NCBI GenBank assembly: GCA_963662175.1
Contig: OY759214.1
Location: 78,380,037-78,444,036, forward strand
Reading direction: 5' to 3'
Source: Aradus depressus
Taxonomy: Eukaryota; Arthropoda; Insecta; Hemiptera; Aradidae
Length of the DNA: 64,000 nt
The notes under the pieces were generated by a model. The model was not told the DNA's origin, searched no databases, and saw only the letters and a program-made list of their open reading frames with translations. How positions within the stretch are numbered: position 1 is the first letter of the stretch; every line of letters begins with the position of its first letter. The translations under genes and the position numbers were made by a program. This document shows, one piece after another, positions 31,930-43,038 of this stretch.

Positions 31930-32640
31930 TCGTCGAACATGCACCACCAATGAACTTCCCCAGAACGAATTTATCAACAAGATTTTCGCTCTCCCTCAGA
32001 ATACTGATTTGTTTGAAAATCAATAGGTGGTCTCCATTCACAGGGACTCACAAAATTTCACGTTGATATGACAATGTTCATTAGTTTTTGAGTTGAGCCA
32101 TCCCCTCTTCCCTGGCCGATCTCGCTAAAAATGAACAGACGTAATTACGAGGTTCTGAATTCACATATAATATTTTGTATCGATACGTCATTACAGTTAT
32201 AAGGGTTTTTGAGTACATCCCCCTCCTATGGTTCCCCCTTGCCTTAAACCGATTCGGCTGAAAATTGAAATGTGTCCGTGACCTTAGGAGATTTTAGATT
32301 TACATATACAACTTCGTGTCTCATTCATTATCTTGGCAGTTGAGAGTTTTTCAGTTGAGCACACCCTTTCCTTCGGCCGATTTTGCAGGGAATTATTATG
32401 TGTCATCCTTAGGGGGTTTTGAATTTTTGAATACTATATTTACTATTTAATAATAGTTTTTTGAATATCGATAGATCTGAGAGAAAATTATAAACATATA
32501 AATCACTTAGATGTAGCGGATGTCAGTGAAAGCCATGGCAGGAGTAAAACAGTGGGTTTAAGTGGTGAAATGGAGTAAAAAATGTTGTTGGTGAATCACC
32601 GTCAGGAGGTATACTTTCTCAGCTCGAGTACAGCTGATGT
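31930..32640 (-). repeat. Family A repeats (minus)
   Basis: It starts with the inverted 3' end 'tcgtcgaacatgcaccacc' and 'gaacttccccagaacgaatt', then minus blocks to about 32420. A second inverted end lies at about 32582 ('ggtgaatcaccgtcaggag'). Confidence 0.7.
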
Positions 32641-32736
32641 TATAATCAGACAAATATTCCAAGTTTTCTATGAAATATCTTATTGCCGTTACACGTTACC
32701 TCTGAGCTACCGGCGGTATCGGTTTATATAACTTCT

Positions 32737-32746
<10 letters not shown>

Positions 32747-32810
<64 letters not shown>
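32747..32810. repeat. (TA)n microsatellite
   Basis: About 26 TA dinucleotides with flanking imperfect units. A tiny inverted SINE-head crumb ('ctctgagctaccggcgg') precedes it at about 32700-32716. Confidence 0.95.
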
Positions 32811-32811
<1 letters not shown>

Positions 32812-32812
<1 letters not shown>

Positions 32813-33640
32813 GTTTGGGCCTACATTTGTTGTGGTCAAGGCGAGTAGATAATCCGTGAATCTTACCCACACTCTCTGGACCAACTAGGTCCTGAGACCA
32901 GTTCGGCCGTAGCAGCCAGCTCGTGTGTATAGAGTTCGGCCGTAGCAGCCAGCTCATGTGTATAGAGTTCGGCCGTAGCAGCCAGCTCATGTGTATAGAG
33001 TTCGGCCGTAGCAGCCAGCTTTGTGTATAGAGTTCGGCCGTAGCAGCCAGCTCGTGTATATTGAGTTCGGCCGTAACAGCCAGCTCGTGTGTATAGAGTT
33101 CGACCGTAGCAGCCAGCTCGTGTGTATAGAGTTCGGCCGTAACAGCCAGCTCGTGTGTATAGAGTTCGACCCTAGCGTCAGCTCAATTAGGTCGTCCCAA
33201 ACTCGCCCTGGTGTGTAGTTCATAGTAGTCCATAGCCAGCTCAGTATTACCGACTTATCTCTTGTTTGAGAAAGACGATCCTACAAATCGTCTCGTATAG
33301 AGCAGTGTAATTTTGTTACTCAGTGTGTGTGAAAGTACATGTGGTACTTCGCTTAGCTTAAGTAGTTTCCATCGTGGGAAATCGTTCATAATGTGTTAAT
33401 TACGTTTTCTCGGTATATGTTTGCTTATAGACAAACCGAGCAGTCAAGCCCTGTTCAATTTAATATAAGCCTGGTCAGGCAATATATATTAATTCCATAT
33501 ATCATTGTTTCCCCCTTTATTATGTACCTTATAGAAATACATCCGTCAGTACATAATAGTGTTTAAGAAATATTAATAAAAACACAGTTTTCATTATATT
33601 ATGTTAAAGTTAGTTTATCCATGAACTAGCACCTATCGAA
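32812..33640. other. Possible solo LTR containing the minisatellite
   Basis: The sequence around the minisatellite is compositionally distinct. It starts near 'tgtttgggcctacatttgtt' and reads through non-coding, promoter-like DNA to A/T-rich sequence with 'attaataaaaacaca' near 33580. No second LTR, primer-binding site or clear target duplication was found, so the assignment is weak. Confidence 0.25.
32900..33182. repeat. 33-bp minisatellite
   Basis: Eight units plus a partial ninth of 'agttcggccgtagcagccag' followed by 'ctcgtgtgtatag'. Units differ by single substitutions (gcc/acc, tcg/tca), and the fourth is slightly short. Because 33 is divisible by three, frames stay open on both strands: PNSIHTSWLLR on minus, CIEFGRSSQLV on plus. 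I read these as by-products, not proteins. Confidence 0.95.
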
Positions 33641-33682
33641 TACAGTCCACTCAGCATATATATTGGAAAATACTCGGGTTCG

Positions 33683-33735
33683 TAGTAGGCGATATGACCA
33701 CATAATTGAAGTCCGGGCATGAGTAACAATAACTA
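33683..33735 (+). repeat. SINE tail crumb
   Basis: It carries 'gtagtaggcgatatgacca' then 'gtccgggcatgagtaacaat', the extreme 3' end of the SINE. Confidence 0.7.
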
Positions 33736-33739
33736 ACTA

Positions 33740-34559
33740 TACACATATATATTTTTTTAATTTAATTTTATTTTATACATATATAATAAAATTTTATAGT
33801 ATATAATCCTTTAATCGGTAATTATCCTTCATAAAATACAGAGATTTCTTTTTCATTTTTGTGTTCAAAGGATGGAAGAAGATGAAACGCTAGTAATTCA
33901 ATTTAGAATATTAGATTACACATACAATGTCCTCTACAATGTACACTCCATTTAGCTTGAGGCTCAATAAATTGTTTTACATTGCAGACTGATAATCCGT
34001 AAAGGAGAAAAGTATAAAATTAAATTAAATTTAAATTATGAAAGCAGGCTCATCAAAAATACCTGTTGTCGATAAAAAAAAAACGGGATATTTGAAAAAA
34101 TTATGTTGAAAGGAGGGGGAGAGAAGAAAGATCATTATAAGTTTCAAAAGATGGCCTATACTTATACAACCCGTTTAGTTCTGTTAGGTCCATCGACGAG
34201 GCACAATATCTCTTCAACAGTCTACATATTTAAATATAGACGGTAAAACTTTCGATAACATTGTTCAGAGACAGACGGAGATTCACTTCATATTTAATTC
34301 AAATATAGAAAAACATGAAATTTCCCTGAAAATTCAACGTAAATGGTTTAGAAAGCTTACACAACGTTTTGCAATCTTTCTAAACCTTTCCGTTTAGCGG
34401 ATTTGTGTAGAAACAAGCTTACACCTCATGCGGTTGTTAAGTTAAAATCTATACTTGGAAACCATTATATTATCATCAAACATACTCCCCTGAACACGAT
34501 TTGGGTGGTTGTTAAAATTCTTATGTATTTATTCTATTGAAACGTAAATACCTTCGAAC
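33740..34559. other. AT-rich non-coding
   Basis: No recognised feature or open frame of interest. Confidence 0.4.
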
Positions 34560-34812
34560 TCTCCTACTGAGCTCAAAATCATGAGTTCGAAACCCGGCTT
34601 ATCTTAGGTTATCTGGAAGATAAAAAAAGTTCTCATTCGGATGGGACGGAGCCTGTGCGATGTCAGGTACTCGTTAAAGACTAGCTGAATAAACCTAAGT
34701 AGGCAACATTTAGGACTCTCATAGTAGAGTCGGGCTAATGTCCACCAGAGCGGCGAAAAAGCGCTCTGTTAGTAGGCGATACGATCTCGCAGTTAAAGCC
34801 CAGGTAAACTAA
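34560..34812 (+). repeat. tRNA-derived SINE, diverged
   Basis: Partial head ('actgagctcaaaatcatgag', 'ttcgaaacccggctt'), then body and tail ('gatgtcaggtactcgttaaa', 'gtagagtcgggctaatgtcc', 'gttagtaggcgatacgatct'). Several internal deletions. Confidence 0.8.
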
Positions 34813-36031
34813 CCTTCATAAGTCCTCTCATCAATTTAAAATAATAGGAAAAATAACAACATGGACTTTCTTATATCAACCACGACTTTACTGTTCACCC
34901 TTCCCTCTCCTATCGAATTCATGTTAAAAAGTGAAAATAGAAAATTAGGGACTTCTTTTTAATCCACGTCCTTGGGTCATAATAATAATTTTACGTAGCC
35001 CTCAAATTATTTATAAAAATAGGTATACGATCATACTTCTAATTTGAGCTAATGTGAATTCGAAACCCATGTTTTTGATTCACCCAAGAAGTCAATTAGC
35101 GAGAATTATTGTAGAAAGTTCTTCTTGGTCTTGTAATTAAACCTTTCATAATTACCTTAATAAAATATGTAGAGGGTGGGTTAAAAAGGGGCTGGGGGGT
35201 GGGGATGGCTTTGAAGTGAGGCAAGGCTCGGTCAGTTGATTATAGGGTTAATTGTGTTAGTTACAGGTAACACCCTGCCCTTCCACAGCTGCTTACAGCT
35301 AAATCATGCTTCACATCTCTCCCTACACCACTAAATTGGCTAGACAAACTTGGTATATTATGAAACGGTCATATTAATTTTTATGAATTCAGTTCTGTGT
35401 GCCCAATGGGGTAGGTCAGATTATCCGAATTGTTATTACCTTAATCCTTCCTAAATTATTTTCAAAAACGTCGGTGGGTATTGGCACTATCAAAATCCAT
35501 CCTCTTAAATATTTTTATTTTTTTTTGCAAATTTTCACGAAAATCAATCATTGAGAAGGGGGTGTAAAATGGCGTCAAACATATTTCCATCTACAATACA
35601 TACTTCCAGATGTCCAGCCCAACGACTCTTCAAACTCCGAAATGATTCAAGGAAGGAATATTTTCGATCCGATGATTTTTTGGAGTACAATTTCATCCCT
35701 TTTTGCGATATAATACAACAGCTCACTTATTATCTAATGCTCACCATTAAAAATAGCTTATATGTTTCCTTTCTCTACTTTGTAACCTATATAACCTTCA
35801 AAATGATATCAAAAACTAAAGGCAACACTAAATGACGTTTTCAGTGTTGCTGCATCGTGGCAATATCTTTCCAGTGCATAATGAAACAAGCTGTCATTTT
35901 ATGAACGTTCAGATAGGATTCTATTTTCGAAATAAAATAAAAATAAACAAAAATCTTTCGATAACTCATGTTCTAAGCGCGGATCTCAATTCTCAATTTG
36001 CACCATGTATATAAATATATAAATAGCATAT

Positions 36032-36076
<45 letters not shown>

Positions 36077-36267
36077 CTTAACAAGAATGAATATATTGTA
36101 GAGGTTGTTAATTGGGGGTACATTTTGGGGGTACCGAGAAACGTAGGAATCCAAGGTAGGGGAAGTGTCACCCAAGAATACGTACCTGAGAGATGCAAGG
36201 GACTCCCGAGCGGATCAACTGATCACTTCTTGTATTAAATATTCATTTTTCTGTAGTCTTATTTGTC
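34813..36267. other. Non-coding with (TA)n
   Basis: Overlapping open frames on both strands at 35544-35835 (94 and 60 codons) have no recognised domain. A TA tract lies at 36038-36075. Confidence 0.4.
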
Positions 36268-36395
36268 TTAAGCCACTAATCCCATCATTCTCTTCGGTAG
36301 ATTTGGCTGAAAATCAATAGGTGTCGCCCTTATGGAATTCTGGATGCATAAATAAAATTTCGTCTCAATACATTCAGGAGTGTAGTGTTCACACA
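36268..36395 (-). repeat. Family A fragment (minus)
   Basis: It contains 'ttggctgaaaatcaataggt' and 'aaatttcgtctcaatacatt'. Confidence 0.65.
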
Positions 36396-36414
36396 CACAG
36401 ATACGTACTCGAAT

Positions 36415-36845
36415 AGATCGGATTTTTACTTTTCCTATACGAAATCTATATTTATGGCAAGAGATGTAGTTGGTCAGAAACTCGTATGGAGTGTTCACTG
36501 GAATTTCTTGCTTTCCAACCCCCTGATTCCAAAAATGAAAAAAAAAAAAATATCTGTATGTGAACACAACTCAATGTATTGAAACGAATTTTTATATTTA
36601 TATGTATCCAGAACAACAGTACGACACCTATTAATTTTCTGGAAGGAAGGAGGATGAGAGGAGGGAGACTTGACTAAAAACCCGTAATAATTGCCAATGT
36701 AATGAATGTATCGAAACAAAATTTTGTGTGAGGATTCAGAACCCTCATTTGGCCCAAACTATTCATTGGTTTTTGGAGGGAGAGCAAAAACTTAATTGAT
36801 TAATTCGTGCTGATTACATCATTTCCCCTATATTTTGTAAGGAAG
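36415..36845 (+). repeat. Family A repeat
   Basis: It carries 'gtagttggtcagaaactcg', 'gaatttcttgctttccaacc', 'aatgaatgtatcgaaac' and 'aaaacttaattgattaattc'. Its 3' end is altered near 36815. Confidence 0.75.
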
Positions 36846-37985
36846 TAATAAAATGAGTCAGCTCACGAAAAATCCACGATACACTACGTCATGCAGTAGC
36901 CATAAATTGGTTGTCTTGAGACTGCTGTAACTTAAGTGTATAGAGGGGTCACAATAAGTAGTAGGATGGCCAGTCAAATAAGAAGTGAAGGCTTGAATGG
37001 ACGGAAAGCGGTCACAACTGACCAAATGGTCACAAACCCACCTCAAAATAGTAGTCGGTTAAAGCCGGTTCCTAGCATACCCACCCCTCCACTCTTCTGC
37101 TCAGATTTCACTTTTACCAAAAGAACGTGGTTAGGTCAGGTGTATGTGGCGGCCCCGTTAGTTCAACAGCCCTGACCCCGCTTCCAGCGCCCATGGTCCA
37201 CTTACACATGCAAGCAACCACTGAGAAATATGTTGGAGTTGAAATGAAACAATATATTGCGATAGTTATCATCAGAACTAATACAATTGAACAATTCGCA
37301 TCAAGTTCTAAATAAAAAAAATAAACGAAAATGAAAAACACCTTTATTTGGCTCAGCGCAATAGACGCTATACGCTATTTGAAAATATAAATAAAGGATG
37401 ACGTCCTGAAGAAGCCGGGGCTTCAGACGACGGTGTGGCAGAGGTTCGCAAATGTCAAAGCTAGCTGCTTCAGCAGAAACACTCTGCAACCCAGTCCTGA
37501 AGTCCCGAACGTCGAGAACACGCGTGTTGACCCCAGCTCAGTTCGGAATCAAGAGAACTCTTAGATAACCTCATAGCCTGGTGTGTTGGTGTCCAGGAAA
37601 TGTTTTCATGGTTGATGTTGAGCTGGATCAGTATATCGTGGTTTATGCGTCGAAGTGCGCCTTGTTCGCATTTAGCTAGCCTCACTTTGCAAAGATATCT
37701 AGATCCTCCTGATGAGTGCTCACGGCCCTACAAAGGTTACAGTCTTGACCCGTGAGGAGTCACATCGGCGTAGGAAGCCACATTTAGTTCGGATGGCCGG
37801 ACGTACCTGATTTTCGAGGACTGTCCCCAAATATGAAGCCCTGTTCCTGGATGCGGTTATTCATTATAGTTTTTTTTATATTATATTATTATTTTTTTAT
37901 TTTTTTTTTTATTTTGCCGTAAGACTAATTGTAGTCCTATAAAGCCGGAGTGAGTATGTAGTCAATTTATCTTCTTATTACAATT
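36846..37985. other. Unassigned higher-complexity block
   Basis: This GC-richer DNA reads like decayed coding sequence on the minus strand (for example a 71-codon frame at 37470-37685), followed by T-rich sequence to 37915. It lies just downstream, in minus sense, of the LINE relic at 37986-38260. It may be the same or another dead retroelement, but nothing specific is recognisable. Confidence 0.35.
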
Positions 37986-38260
37986 CTATTTTTGATTTGG
38001 TGAAAATTTAAAGAGTTTATTAACGTTTTCTATGTTATTAATGTTAGCTATTGTTTGAAGAAATGTGTTTTCGTTGGATAGTAGCGTCTCATGTTGTCTC
38101 TGGTTGTCGTACTTTTTGCACTTAGTGAAAATGTGGACTACGTCCTCAGTCTCATCGCAGTGTTCACAGTTGGGGGATAGTTTTATTTTGATTATATGTA
38201 AGTATTTGTTTGTTCTGGCATGTCCGGTCCTCAGTCGTGTCAAGTTATGACCTGTTTAGT
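37986..38260 (-). pseudogene. LINE ORF2 C-terminal (post-RNase H) relic
   Basis: The minus-strand frame reads LTRLRTGHARTNKYL, then a C-x2-C-x5-H-x3-C array within CEHCDETEDVVHIFTKC. LTRLRTGH followed by a CxxC...H...C knuckle is the usual C-terminal end of I/Jockey/R1-type LINE ORF2 proteins, after the RNase H domain. An in-frame stop lies a few codons upstream, so only the tail survives. The clade cannot be fixed from this piece. Confidence 0.7.
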
Positions 38261-38497
38261 CGTCATTGTCTTCTGTGTGGGTGGAACCATGGCTTTGTCG
38301 TTACTGTCTCCTGTACTCTGTAGTGGTATTGTCCTTAGGTTTATTAGTTATTATTAAGAAGCTCCACATATACAAATCATATCATGAATCCAAAATAATG
38401 AAATTATAACCCTCCCGGTCGGTCCTTTTGGTGAAGCAGTACAGTCTCCTCCTATATTTTATACATCGAAATGATGATAAAAAAATCATAATCTCGG

Positions 38498-38519
38498 ATT
38501 CGCGAGCCAGTTCGCGAAT
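38498..38519. repeat. Perfect inverted repeat
   Basis: ATTCGCGA, a six-base loop, then TCGCGAAT. Confidence 0.85.
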
Positions 38520-38660
38520 TTAATACATTCACGATAATTTTGCAATGGCTGTACTCACTCACCAACAACTTTTCCCTGACTTACTTTAGTTGTGACTGCA
38601 CACAATCACCATTGTAAGTACGAAATTCATAATTTTTCGCTACTTTATACGCTACACTTT

Positions 38661-38688
38661 ATTGGTGATTCTACAATCACCAATTGTA
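38661..38688. repeat. Overlapping inverted repeats
   Basis: ATTGGTGATT-ctac-AATCACCAAT is a perfect 10-bp stem. An alternative fold, CTACAAT...ATTGTAG, overlaps its 3' half. A related 'caatcaccattgta' lies at about 38604-38617. Confidence 0.85.
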
Positions 38689-40944
38689 GGCACCTCACTC
38701 GTACAATGAAGTAGCTTTACCCTGAAAAAATGAGAAGAGAATAAAAGAGATGAAAGCAACGTTGAATAATAAGGCAAAAAATATGGTGATAGTTTTCTTA
38801 AGTCTTATCAACCGGGTGAGTGCATACGTTGATTACTAATTACGACATCCACTAATAGGTATTTTAAGGCTGAGAGATTTACTTAGTTCGACTAGGTTGG
38901 AAGGAGAACAAACGAAAGAAACTCCCCTTTTAAAGGTAAATTCTTTCACCTCCAGACACGCGAAGCAATTAAAGAAACACATTACTTTCCTTTCACGAAA
39001 ATTATTTCCGTGATATGTCCATACCGCTATTTGGACCAATTGCATGTCATGAATATTGACATCAACTTCCTTACTACCTGTGACTTAATAAATAATCCAC
39101 ACTACAGTGAGATCCGGCCAGTTCAGAAGAAAACACACAACTGTATTTTTTCGCGAGAACCTGTACTACTCAACTAAAAAGACTGACGGGAATGTCAAAA
39201 TTGTACTCTTTTGGATACATTATATGATTTGTATATGATATATAATTTGTTCTTTACATATCATGTATACGAAATTAACATTCAAGCAATTATCACCCTT
39301 CATTCGGTCCATGTAGTTAAGCAGTAATGACTCTCCAGAAAAAAGTTTAAAAAATGAGTGTTGGTTAATTTTTCATTCTCCAAAATTTGGTATGAATATC
39401 TTCTCTCATTTATAAAGAAGTACGGAAGCTTCATATTAAGCCGACACTTTCGTATAGTACCGCCATTTTTTCGTTTTACTAATTTCAATTAATTTCACCC
39501 TAACCGATTGAATAAACATAAACAAATTCTTCTATACAAAATGTTTTTTGATGTGTAAACATCTTAGCTCTCGGTACGCTCTAATATGTCAGAACGTAAG
39601 TCTCGTTGATGTGCATGCTGCGTGTGTGTGTGTCGGACGATTGGGCGCGCAGCGCACACACACAACTACACACTTCTTTACCTGTGATGCCAGCTGTTTT
39701 TGAGCATTTCTACGTTCATGAAGGAAGTGAGTACCATATTTCGACTGCATTTGACTTTTTATGTTGTGATCATATATATCGGCCTAAACGTGATACCTCG
39801 TAAGCGACATTTTTCCGAAAATCATTTTTGAGATTTCACAAGAACTATTGATCTTGTGGGACCTCGTATACGACATAAAACAAAAAAAACATGAAATACG
39901 GTTTAAAGAACCGTACCCTGCAAAAGAAATGGGAACGAAATTCTGGTGAAACCTCGTAACTCCGCCAAGTACGTTAATTCTTTATTTGGATTTGCAAACA
40001 GACTTAAAAATAATTCATGGCATGCATTTACATCTCACTTAATACAAATGTCGAAAAAATTGAGGTTACCTACAAAAAATTTTTTTTTTTATCAATTTTT
40101 TGTCTCTCCTGTAAAGTTGGTAAGAAACATTTAGGTTAAGATGCTTCGATAGCTTAAATTAGTCACGATAAAAAAAATTTATGGTAAAAGAAAATAATAT
40201 AGCAGTGTAAATCTAAAAAAATATAATACATAATATTTCAATATATTATTATATGATATTATATAATATTGTTATTAATATATAATAATAATAACTACCA
40301 ATAAATAATATATTTGTTGTCATATTGTTACAACATTTTTACCCATTTTTAAACCTTTAGAAATTCCCCTCCTAAAATTCAGATTTGCTATCTTAAGCCC
40401 TTTTGCCCAAACATCCGAGGTATGTTAATACAGGCCCTGAAGAAGACAAACTCAATGCCGAAAGCTTGGCAGAAATTCTCGGTATTTGTTTCATCGACCA
40501 CAATCCTGATCTCTCTCTTCCTATGATTATATAAATGAATGTTTAAAAAAAAAAAAGTCCCTAAATTTTGACGTGAATGTTGACTTGATTCATTCGATTT
40601 AGTTGTTTCAAAATTTTATTTGTCAATACTTAAAAAAAAAAACCTGGGTCGGTATGCCTTTCTAGGCTGTGTCCCCGAATTGTAAGTTAAGTTCACTGTC
40701 GTCACGGCCAGAAAGCGGACCGACTAAACAGAAAACGTTGCATGACTCATGAATACTTTATTTGCATTGTACTATTCAAATACCAAGGGTTATAGTTGGG
40801 TGCGCAGAACCAACAACTCCTGACACATAACGGACAGCAGAAGAACGGCTCATAGGTGAAGCGATACGAGTTTAACTGCAAAAAATATATGGTGCATGGG
40901 GCGGGCATCGATATTTCCGCTACTCCAATTTCATGTTTTAAAAG

Positions 40945-41808
40945 TATACGTGTAATTCACACCAACTCGACAGGACTTGTCACAGGCGGATTTTTTTATC
41001 GAAAACCAACGCAATATTGTTATTCAGCATGCCAAGATAAGACTGCATGCAAGTTTTGAATGCTTTTTCATAGATGTATTAAATGTTACTAGCAATAATT
41101 GATTTTAATATTATTAATGTATTTTCACGTCTACCCAACAAACTTTACTCTATACTTATCATATCCTGTTTCGCACTTTACTTCTTGAAAAAAGGCCAAG
41201 GAATCTGAATTTCACGTTATTATTGAAAAATTCGTCGCAAAACATGGCCAAAAATAGCAATTTAGAAAAAAGTCGATTAAAACTTATATTGCTATATCTC
41301 GGAATAGGTATCTTCCAAATTTCAATTTTCGCAGCTCACAATACTTTAAGAATATATATGCATTTTTCTGGGGACAAAGATCATTCAAGTGATTATAAGC
41401 AATAACTTTTTTTTAAATTTAAACATCAGAATAACAAGCTTTTGAAAACATCCTGACTTTTCTGCGCGCCAGTTTATGTTCAAAATTGCAACTTTTCTCT
41501 TTACACTTTCATAATTATCAATTTTTAATACAATCATTGTAGGCCAGTCATTCTGGCATTCTTAGGGGAAAGTTTTGATGTAGTCGTAATTTTTCCCTTA
41601 TGTTTTTTACGTTTTCCAGTTTTTCGCTTATATCTCAAACAGTATGCTTTTTTTCGCAAAAGTCACTATGTACAAAATTAAAGTAGATGAAATTTCCTAC
41701 ATTTTCCCCTCTAAAGTTATTTTGTACGACTAACCGCTTGGCCGCTAGAGCGCGGCAAAAAAATCCGCCTGTGACAAGTCCTGTCGAGTTGGTGTGAAAT
41801 TACCCATA
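40945..41808. mobile_element. Non-autonomous DNA element with ~48-bp TIRs
   Basis: Left terminus 40951-40998 and right terminus 41756-41804 are inverted copies: 'attcacaccaactcgac', then 'aggacttgtcacaggcgg' and a T run. They differ by one indel in that block. The ~860-bp interior has no transposase; a 60-codon frame at 41223-41405 is not recognisable. Outside bases (agta/tatc) allow a TA duplication, but this is not decisive. Confidence 0.85.
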
Positions 41809-41894
41809 TCCATTGTAGAGGAGTGTTTGAAATTGATGGTTATACAATTGGTGTGAATTAAATTGAATATTTTATTTAGTAAAACATAATAAAA

Positions 41895-42470
41895 AAAGAA
41901 TCATCGGGGAATCACCGAAAATGTACTTCTCCAGCATAAGATGATCAATTAAGTTCTCAAAATCAAACGATCGTTTGTGTTGAATATCATGAGGCGCCTC
42001 TGAATCTATACTAAAATTTGTGGCAATACAATCATTACATCGAGGGTTATTGAGTCGAGCCTCCCCCTTCCTTCCAGCCAATTTCGCGAAAAATTAATAT
42101 GTGCTCTCTCTAAACAGGTATATATTCAAATATAAAATTTCATGTTGATACATTCATTACATAGACAGTTATTAGGTTTTTGAGTTATGCTTCCCTTTGA
42201 TCCCCTCCTTCCGCTCGACCGATTCCACTGAAAATTCATGGGTGTCATTCTTATGAGGTTTTTAATTTACTTAAGAAATTTTTTGCCGGTATCTTCTTTG
42301 CAAAGGTAATTCGTAGAAATTTTGTTGTTAAGCCTCACCCTTCTCTCAGTCCGATTTGTCTGAAAAATAGGTGTCATCCTTATGGGGTTCTGGATCACAA
42401 AATTTCGTGTCGATAGGTACATAATTCTATCGGGAGTTACCGGGTTCACGAACATACATATATACATTTT
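41895..42470 (-). repeat. Family A repeat (minus), near complete
   Basis: It starts with the inverted 3' end 'catcggggaatcaccg' and 'atgtacttctccagc'. It runs through 'attcattacatagacagtta' to 'ctatcgggagttaccgggtt'. Confidence 0.75.
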
Positions 42471-42589
42471 ATTTTGAGTTATTACTTATATATATTCTTT
42501 ACAGACATTCTTCGGGGGCTATACCGTTTGTTGAATACGATCAATAGATCCTTTTTCAAATCCGAGGACTCATTCGAGGACTTACGAAA

Positions 42590-43038
42590 CAATTTTGGTA
42601 AGTCAATTTCGATAGGACTAAGCGTTTTCGGGTAAATCAAGGAAACGTCTAAAAAAAAGGGTTTCAGATGTTTTTCGGCATGTATCTCGAAAACCGGACG
42701 ACCTGCAAAAAATCTTCTTTACATACGATTTTTTATTAGTTTAGGTCATAAAACATAAGCTATATCTTGTAAAATGTAGTCAATTTTCGGCCAAAATCTA
42801 ATCAGACCTAAGCTAGAACAAGTGACCACGTCATTCCAAATTTTAGGTTCATACCTACAATCGTTTTTGCGGTAGAGAGCTCACAACTTTTCAATCACAT
42901 ACACACACGCACAGATAGACATTATAGCGAAAATGGTCAAGATTCAGGGGACCTTGAAACGTGAAAATCAGTTGAAACCTCGATTTCGGACTTTCGCACG
43001 ATTACAATTCTTCCTTATACTACAGATATAAGAAAGTA
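42590..43038 (-). repeat. Family B repeat (minus)
   Basis: It ends with the clearest family B hairpin: reverse complement ctttcttata-tctgtag-tataaggaag, nine of ten stem pairs matched. Upstream are 'ggcatgtatctcgaaaacc' and the 'gtgaccacgtcattccaaat' region. Confidence 0.75.

Larger units (their letters stand above)
38261..40944. other. Non-coding, several perfect hairpins
   Basis: No gene. It holds two strong palindromes (38498-38519 and 38661-38688), a GT/AC inverted stretch near 39617-39665, and three spaced 'acctcgta' motifs (39796, 39861, 39952). A lone CTGAAGA...GAAAG pattern occurs near 40437-40466. Confidence 0.45.

Noticed and set aside
32724..33223. Overlapping plus and minus ORFs with an 11-residue repeat as a repeat-protein gene
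   Set aside because: Open frames on both strands follow automatically from a 33-bp repeat unit without stops. There is no start context, splice signal or domain.
40437..40466. Hammerhead motif from CTGAAGA...GAAAG
   Set aside because: No stem can be drawn between the two conserved boxes, unlike the Penelope and foldback examples.
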